The notes under the pieces: model-generated
Seen by the model: the letters and a program-made list of their open reading frames with translations, nothing else
The model's database searches: none
What the model was told of the DNA's origin: nothing
DNA from: Actinomycetes bacterium
GTDB taxonomy: Bacteria; Actinomycetota; Acidimicrobiia; Acidimicrobiales; Bog-793
Assembly: GCA_021821585.1 (NCBI GenBank)
Contig: JAKACF010000142.1
Coordinates: 1 to 7,717, forward strand
Length of the DNA stretch: 7,717 nt
Reading direction: 5' to 3'
Part shown: positions 6,301 through 7,717 of the stretch, one piece after another
Numbering within the stretch: position 1 is the stretch's first letter
How the letters are laid out: each line of letters opens with the position of its first letter
Made by a program: the position numbers and the translations under genes

Positions 6301-6549
6301 GGCGTCCTTCACGAACCCGGTGAGCAGGTGGCCGTAGTGCGGGAGGCCGTTCGCGAAGGGGGGCCCGTCGTAGAAGACGAACTCGGGGTCCTTCGCCCTG
6401 CGGGCGACGGAGGCCTCGAAGGTCCCGTCCTTCTCCCAGAAGGCGAGCGTCTCCTCCTCGAGGGCGGGGTAGCTCGGCTGGGCGCTGACGGCCGGGTAGG
6501 GCCGGTGCCGGTCGTCCTTCGCGTCTCCGGCACTGGTCAGGGAGGACAT
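3322..6549 (-). CDS. ileS: Isoleucyl-tRNA synthetase, eukaryote-like type (IleS2)
   Basis: The product is 1075 aa, a cytoplasmic class Ia synthetase that charges tRNA-Ile and edits mischarged valine. The N-terminal Rossmann fold carries YDGPPFANGLPHYGH (60-74), with HYGH as the HIGH signature at 71-74, and GWDCHGLP (100-107). The inserted CP1 editing domain shows WTTTPWTLPSN (253-263) and GTGVVHMAPGFGEDD (348-362). Further on are SWFVKVT (439-445), WSISRNRFWGAPLPIW (480-495), FESGSMPYAQ (558-567) and the second signature KLSKR (630-634) followed by NFPDPE. The anticodon-binding region lies after about 690 (NPIWNTWYFLSLYSN). KLSKR-x-NFPDP and GLPHYGH are features of IleS2 rather than IleS1 (KMSKS), as is the lack of a C-terminal CxxC zinc knuckle. 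IleS2 enzymes are generally less sensitive to mupirocin. The ATG at 6549 follows a -10 box by six bases. The gene is convergent with divIVA, whereas ileS usually runs in the same direction. Confidence 0.97.
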   Translation of the reverse strand: MSSLTSAGDAKDDRHRPYPAVSAQPSYPALEEETLAFWEKDGTFEASVARRAKDPEFVFYDGPPFANGLPHYGHLLTGFVKDAVPRYQTMRGRRVERVFGWDCHGLPAEMAAEGELGLAGRLSVIDFGVDRFNGYCRQLVQRTTDAWERYVTRQARWVDFEHAYKTMDLAYMESVIWAFKQLHERGLTYEGYRVLPYCWECETPLSNFETRQDDAYRDRTDPAVTVRFELEPAGDEPGESNPLLSGPLSIVVWTTTPWTLPSNLAIAVGAELDYAVVETTLRGERARLVLGADRLEAYAGELGDYSLLGVVKGAALVGRRYRPLFDYFAGTDNAFSIVAGDFVTTEDGTGVVHMAPGFGEDDQNACEAAGIPVLVPVDDRGRFTSEIADFAGLQVFEANPLIVAALAEKGALVRSEEFTHSYPHCWRSDTPLIYRAVSSWFVKVTAIRDRMVELNQQIAWTPEHVRDGAFGKWLENARDWSISRNRFWGAPLPIWKSDDPAYPRIDVYGSLDEIEADFGVRPTELHRPAVDALTRPNPDDPTGRSTMRRIEDVFDCWFESGSMPYAQWHYPFENKERFEEHFPADFIVEYISQTRGWFYTLHVLSTALFDRPPFKSCIVHGVILGRDGRKLSKRLRNFPDPEQVFAEQGADSMRWYLLSSAVLRGLDVVIDEAALREPVRLVLNPIWNTWYFLSLYSNADGLRGRWRTDQAGELDRYVLAKSRQLVEQVTGAMEANELAAATSAIAAFLDVLTNWYVRRSRDRFWRPGAGPAAAEDADKLDAYDTLHTVLEVLCRVSAPFLPYLSEVVYRDLTGERSVHLADWPRPEELPDEPELVAAMDLVRDVASAGHSIRKQAGRRARLPLRSLTVAAPGAERLQRFVGLLADELNVKRVELVGAIGPEHAEQVLAVVPAALGPRLGAETQRVIGAVREGSWTRTADGQVEAAGVRLEPGEYTLRLRPADERASRVLPGDAGVVSLDLETDEELEAEGLARDVVRIIQQARREAGFQVTDRIEAALDAAPAVCSAVGAWGDFVAEQVLADRLELSPVEGDGGPADGERLPNGQRVKVRLERR

Positions 6550-6555
6550 GGCACT

Positions 6556-6561
6556 AGGTTA
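6556..6561 (-). promoter_or_regulatory. -10 box of ileS, probably a leaderless transcript
   Basis: Read on the minus strand, TAACCT (complement of 6556-6561) matches TANNNT and ends six bases before the ileS ATG, the same spacing as at divIVA. A partial -35 match, TCGAGA, lies 16 bases further upstream (complement of 6578-6583). No Shine-Dalgarno is present before this ATG. The start of ileS translation at 6549 is supported by this arrangement. I see no T-box leader or upstream RNA structure for tRNA-dependent control, and a leaderless message would leave no room for one. Confidence 0.55.
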
Positions 6562-6612
6562 CGTGGGCCGGTCTCGGTCTCGACGCCGTTCGTCGGGCAC
6601 CGTCGCGGGCGT

Positions 6613-6618
6613 TATCGT
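6613..6618 (+). promoter_or_regulatory. -10 box of the TraR/DksA-like gene
   Basis: TATCGT fits TANNNT and lies in the 105-bp divergent gap. It would place the transcript start near 6625 and leave a short leader of about 30 bases containing the GGGGAAGGAGAG ribosome-binding site. The -35 region near 6589-6595 is a poor match. The position back to back with the ileS promoter means each gene is probably transcribed independently. Confidence 0.4.
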
Positions 6619-6633
6619 CTAGCACCCTCCCGC

Positions 6634-6645
6634 GGGGAAGGAGAG
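6634..6645 (+). promoter_or_regulatory. Ribosome-binding site of the TraR/DksA-like gene
   Basis: The purine-rich GGGGAAGGAGAG, with core AAGGAG at 6638-6643, precedes the ATG at 6655 by 11 bases (9 from GGAGAG). It decides the start. The reading frame is open much further upstream, but that upstream part is only the antisense shadow of ileS. Confidence 0.7.
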
Positions 6646-6654
6646 TCCGGACCG

Positions 6655-7677
6655 ATGGCCACGAGACAACACAAGACGGCGGCACAGCCGAGCGCGCCGG
6701 CGTCGACGCGGGGGCGGAAGGCGGCCGGCGACACGGCGGCCGCGAGGACCAAGGCGGCCGCCGGCCGCACGGAGAAGAAGACGGTGCCCGCCAGCCGGGC
6801 GAGAAAGGTGACCAAGGTGGCGACACCGGCACAGCCGGCCAAGGCGTCGGCGAGGGCGACGGCTCGCGCCGGCACCGGCGCGAAGAAGGCGCCCCAGGCC
6901 GCCAAGACCGCCTCGAAGGCGTCCGCCACCAAGGCTGCCAAGAGCATCCCGGCGAGCAAGCAGCCCGCCGCCAAGGCCCCGGCGAAGGCGGCCGCCACCA
7001 AGGCTGCCAAGAGCGCCCCGGCGGGCAAGCAGCCCGCCGCCAAGGCCCCGGCGAAGGCGGCCGCCGCCCCGGCCAAGCCGGCGTCCGCCAAGGCGGCCGA
7101 CAAGACGGCGGCGAGAAAGCAGCCCGCTGCCAAGGCCCCGGCGTCCAAGGCCGCCGCCAAGGCGCCGAAGAAGGCGGCCGCCGGGACGGCTCCGGCGAAG
7201 GCCGCCGAGGCCCACCCGGCACCCCCGGCGGCGGCGACGGGCACGAGCGGTCCGGGCCTGCTCTCGCGGCGGGCCAAGCCCGTCGAGCGCCGGACCGAGG
7301 GATACACCGACGAGCGCTGGCTCGCCCACCAGCGACACGCCCTCGAGGCCGAGCGCGCCACCTACCTCGAGCAGGCCGAGGCGCTCCGGGCCGAGGCGGA
7401 CTCGCTCGTCCAGGAGATGGAGCCGGGCGACATCCAGTTCGACGACGAGTCGGGCGAGGGCGGCACGACGACGGTGGACCGCGAACGCGACCTCGCCCTC
7501 TCGGCCCAGGCGCTGCAGGCCGTCGAGGAGATCGACCACGCTCTCGCCAAGATGGCCAGCCACACCTACGGGATTTGCGAGAATTGCGGCCGGCTCATCC
7601 CCAAGCCGAGGCTGGAGGCACTCCCGTTCGCACGACTCTGCATCGACTGCAAGAGCGGGGGCCTCTCGCGCCGTTGA
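6655..7677 (+). CDS. TraR/DksA-type C4 zinc-finger protein with a long Lys/Ala/Pro-rich, histone-H1-like N-terminal tail
   Basis: The product is 340 aa. Residues 1 to about 200 are low complexity, almost only Ala, Lys, Pro, Ser, Thr, Arg and Gly, strongly basic and full of AAK and PAKAA units like histone-H1-like or HupS tails; such tails bind DNA non-specifically. Residues about 217-300 form a predicted helical hairpin (DERWLAHQRHALEAERATYL to EEIDHALAKM), with the turn around FDDESGEGGTTT. A C4 zinc finger follows: Cys308-x2-Cys311-x17-Cys329-x2-Cys332 (GICENCG...LCIDCK), with IPKPRLEALPFAR between. DksA/TraR proteins enter the RNA polymerase secondary channel and alter initiation. The DxxDxA tip motif of E. 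coli DksA is not present, so ppGpp-type function cannot be assumed. Homologues in this position after ileS and before lspA are common in actinobacteria. A 69-bp duplication lies inside the tail. Family call is firm for the C-terminal half; the role of the tail is inferred. Confidence 0.88.
   Translation: MATRQHKTAAQPSAPASTRGRKAAGDTAAARTKAAAGRTEKKTVPASRARKVTKVATPAQPAKASARATARAGTGAKKAPQAAKTASKASATKAAKSIPASKQPAAKAPAKAAATKAAKSAPAGKQPAAKAPAKAAAAPAKPASAKAADKTAARKQPAAKAPASKAAAKAPKKAAAGTAPAKAAEAHPAPPAAATGTSGPGLLSRRAKPVERRTEGYTDERWLAHQRHALEAERATYLEQAEALRAEADSLVQEMEPGDIQFDDESGEGGTTTVDRERDLALSAQALQAVEEIDHALAKMASHTYGICENCGRLIPKPRLEALPFARLCIDCKSGGLSRR
6925..7062 (+). repeat. 69-bp in-frame tandem duplication in the Lys/Ala-rich tail
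   Basis: Two head-to-tail copies of 69 bp (6925-6993 and 6994-7062) differ at only three bases by my reading. They encode 23-residue units starting ATKAAKS and containing KQPAAKAPAKAA (residues 91-113 and 114-136). The differences change Ile98 to Ala121 and Ser101 to Gly124. A third, degenerate piece, KQPAAKAPA, appears at residues 155-163 (from about 7117). The near-identity, including synonymous positions, indicates a recent duplication. Confidence 0.85.
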
Positions 7678-7717
7678 CCCCGAGGGGCGCCGAGCGCGCC
7701 CGCCGGCGGCGTCTTGT
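7674..7717 (+). CDS. Possible start of the next gene, partial (perhaps lspA)
   Basis: A TTG at 7674-7676 overlaps the TGA of the preceding gene (TTGA) and opens a frame without stop to the window edge. It would encode MTPRGAERARRRRL, a short basic lead-in that would suit a membrane protein. In several actinobacteria lspA (signal peptidase II) follows the TraR/DksA-like gene, so the context fits. Only 14 codons are visible and no motif can be checked. The true start could equally lie beyond the window. Confidence 0.25.
   Translation, partial: MTPRGAERARRRRL

Noticed and set aside
3841..6654. Very long plus-strand open frame antisense to ileS, continuing in frame into the TraR/DksA-like gene
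   Set aside because: The translation is Gly/Val/Glu/Arg/Leu-rich with no motif and mirrors ileS codons. Extreme GC leaves few stops on the antisense strand. The IleRS on the other strand has full-length family motifs, and the downstream gene has its own ribosome-binding site and ATG at 6655.
6550..6654. T-box or other riboswitch upstream of ileS
   Set aside because: The -10 box sits six bases before the ATG, so there is no leader RNA to carry such a structure, and no T-box-like sequence is visible.
6554..7563. Several minus-strand open frames across the Lys/Ala-rich region, some Ala/Leu-rich and membrane-like
   Set aside because: The complement of Lys/Ala/Pro codons in GC-rich DNA reads as Leu/Ala/Gly/Arg strings. 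There are no start signals or family features, and the plus strand encodes a clear zinc finger.
7700..7709. 10-bp palindrome followed by GTCTTGT at the right edge, as a terminator of the TraR/DksA-like gene
   Set aside because: The stem is only five base pairs with no room for a loop and cannot be extended. The T run is broken, and short GC palindromes are expected often in such DNA.

Overview
The window is a very GC-rich bacterial chromosome segment with a strong G/C bias at third codon positions. It carries the downstream end of the division and cell wall (dcw) cluster. The gene order ftsZ – pgeF/ylmD – ylmE – sepF – yggT/ylmG – divIVA, followed by ileS and a TraR/DksA-type zinc-finger gene with a Lys/Ala-rich tail, is the actinobacterial arrangement (compare Streptomyces). 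Very high GC, GTG starts, TANNNT-type -10 boxes abutting start codons and the Lys/Ala tail all suggest Actinomycetota. A deep-branching class such as Acidimicrobiia is possible, but the class assignment is only a guess.

Layout. Positions 1-159 hold the last 52 codons of ftsZ, ending in the conserved peptide that binds SepF. Positions 167-2426 are a tightly packed plus-strand run: pgeF, ylmE (4-bp GTGA overlap), sepF (strong Shine-Dalgarno) and yggT. After a 79-bp gap with a -10-like box six bases before the ATG, divIVA runs from 2506 to 3309. The large ileS gene (3322-6549) lies on the minus strand and converges on divIVA. The two stop codons sit symmetrically inside one perfect 20-bp palindrome (3306-3325). 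A 105-bp divergent promoter region (6550-6654) separates ileS from the TraR/DksA-like gene (6655-7677). A further gene, possibly lspA, may start at the right edge with a TTGA overlap, but this is weakly supported.

How the genes work together. FtsZ forms the division ring and SepF tethers its C-terminal tail to the membrane. YggT is a small membrane protein linked to septum or nucleoid organisation, and DivIVA is the polar coiled-coil scaffold that directs growth in actinobacteria. PgeF corrects misincorporation into peptidoglycan precursors, and YlmE is a PLP homeostasis protein. IleRS and the TraR/DksA-like protein are housekeeping genes that commonly sit next to this cluster.

I see no mobile element, CRISPR array, tRNA, rRNA or defence system. 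All coding space is explained by known families. The points worth a second look are small-scale: the stop-codon palindrome, two candidate leaderless promoters with identical spacing, the reversed orientation of ileS, the expanding histone-H1-like tail, and a shortened PgeF.
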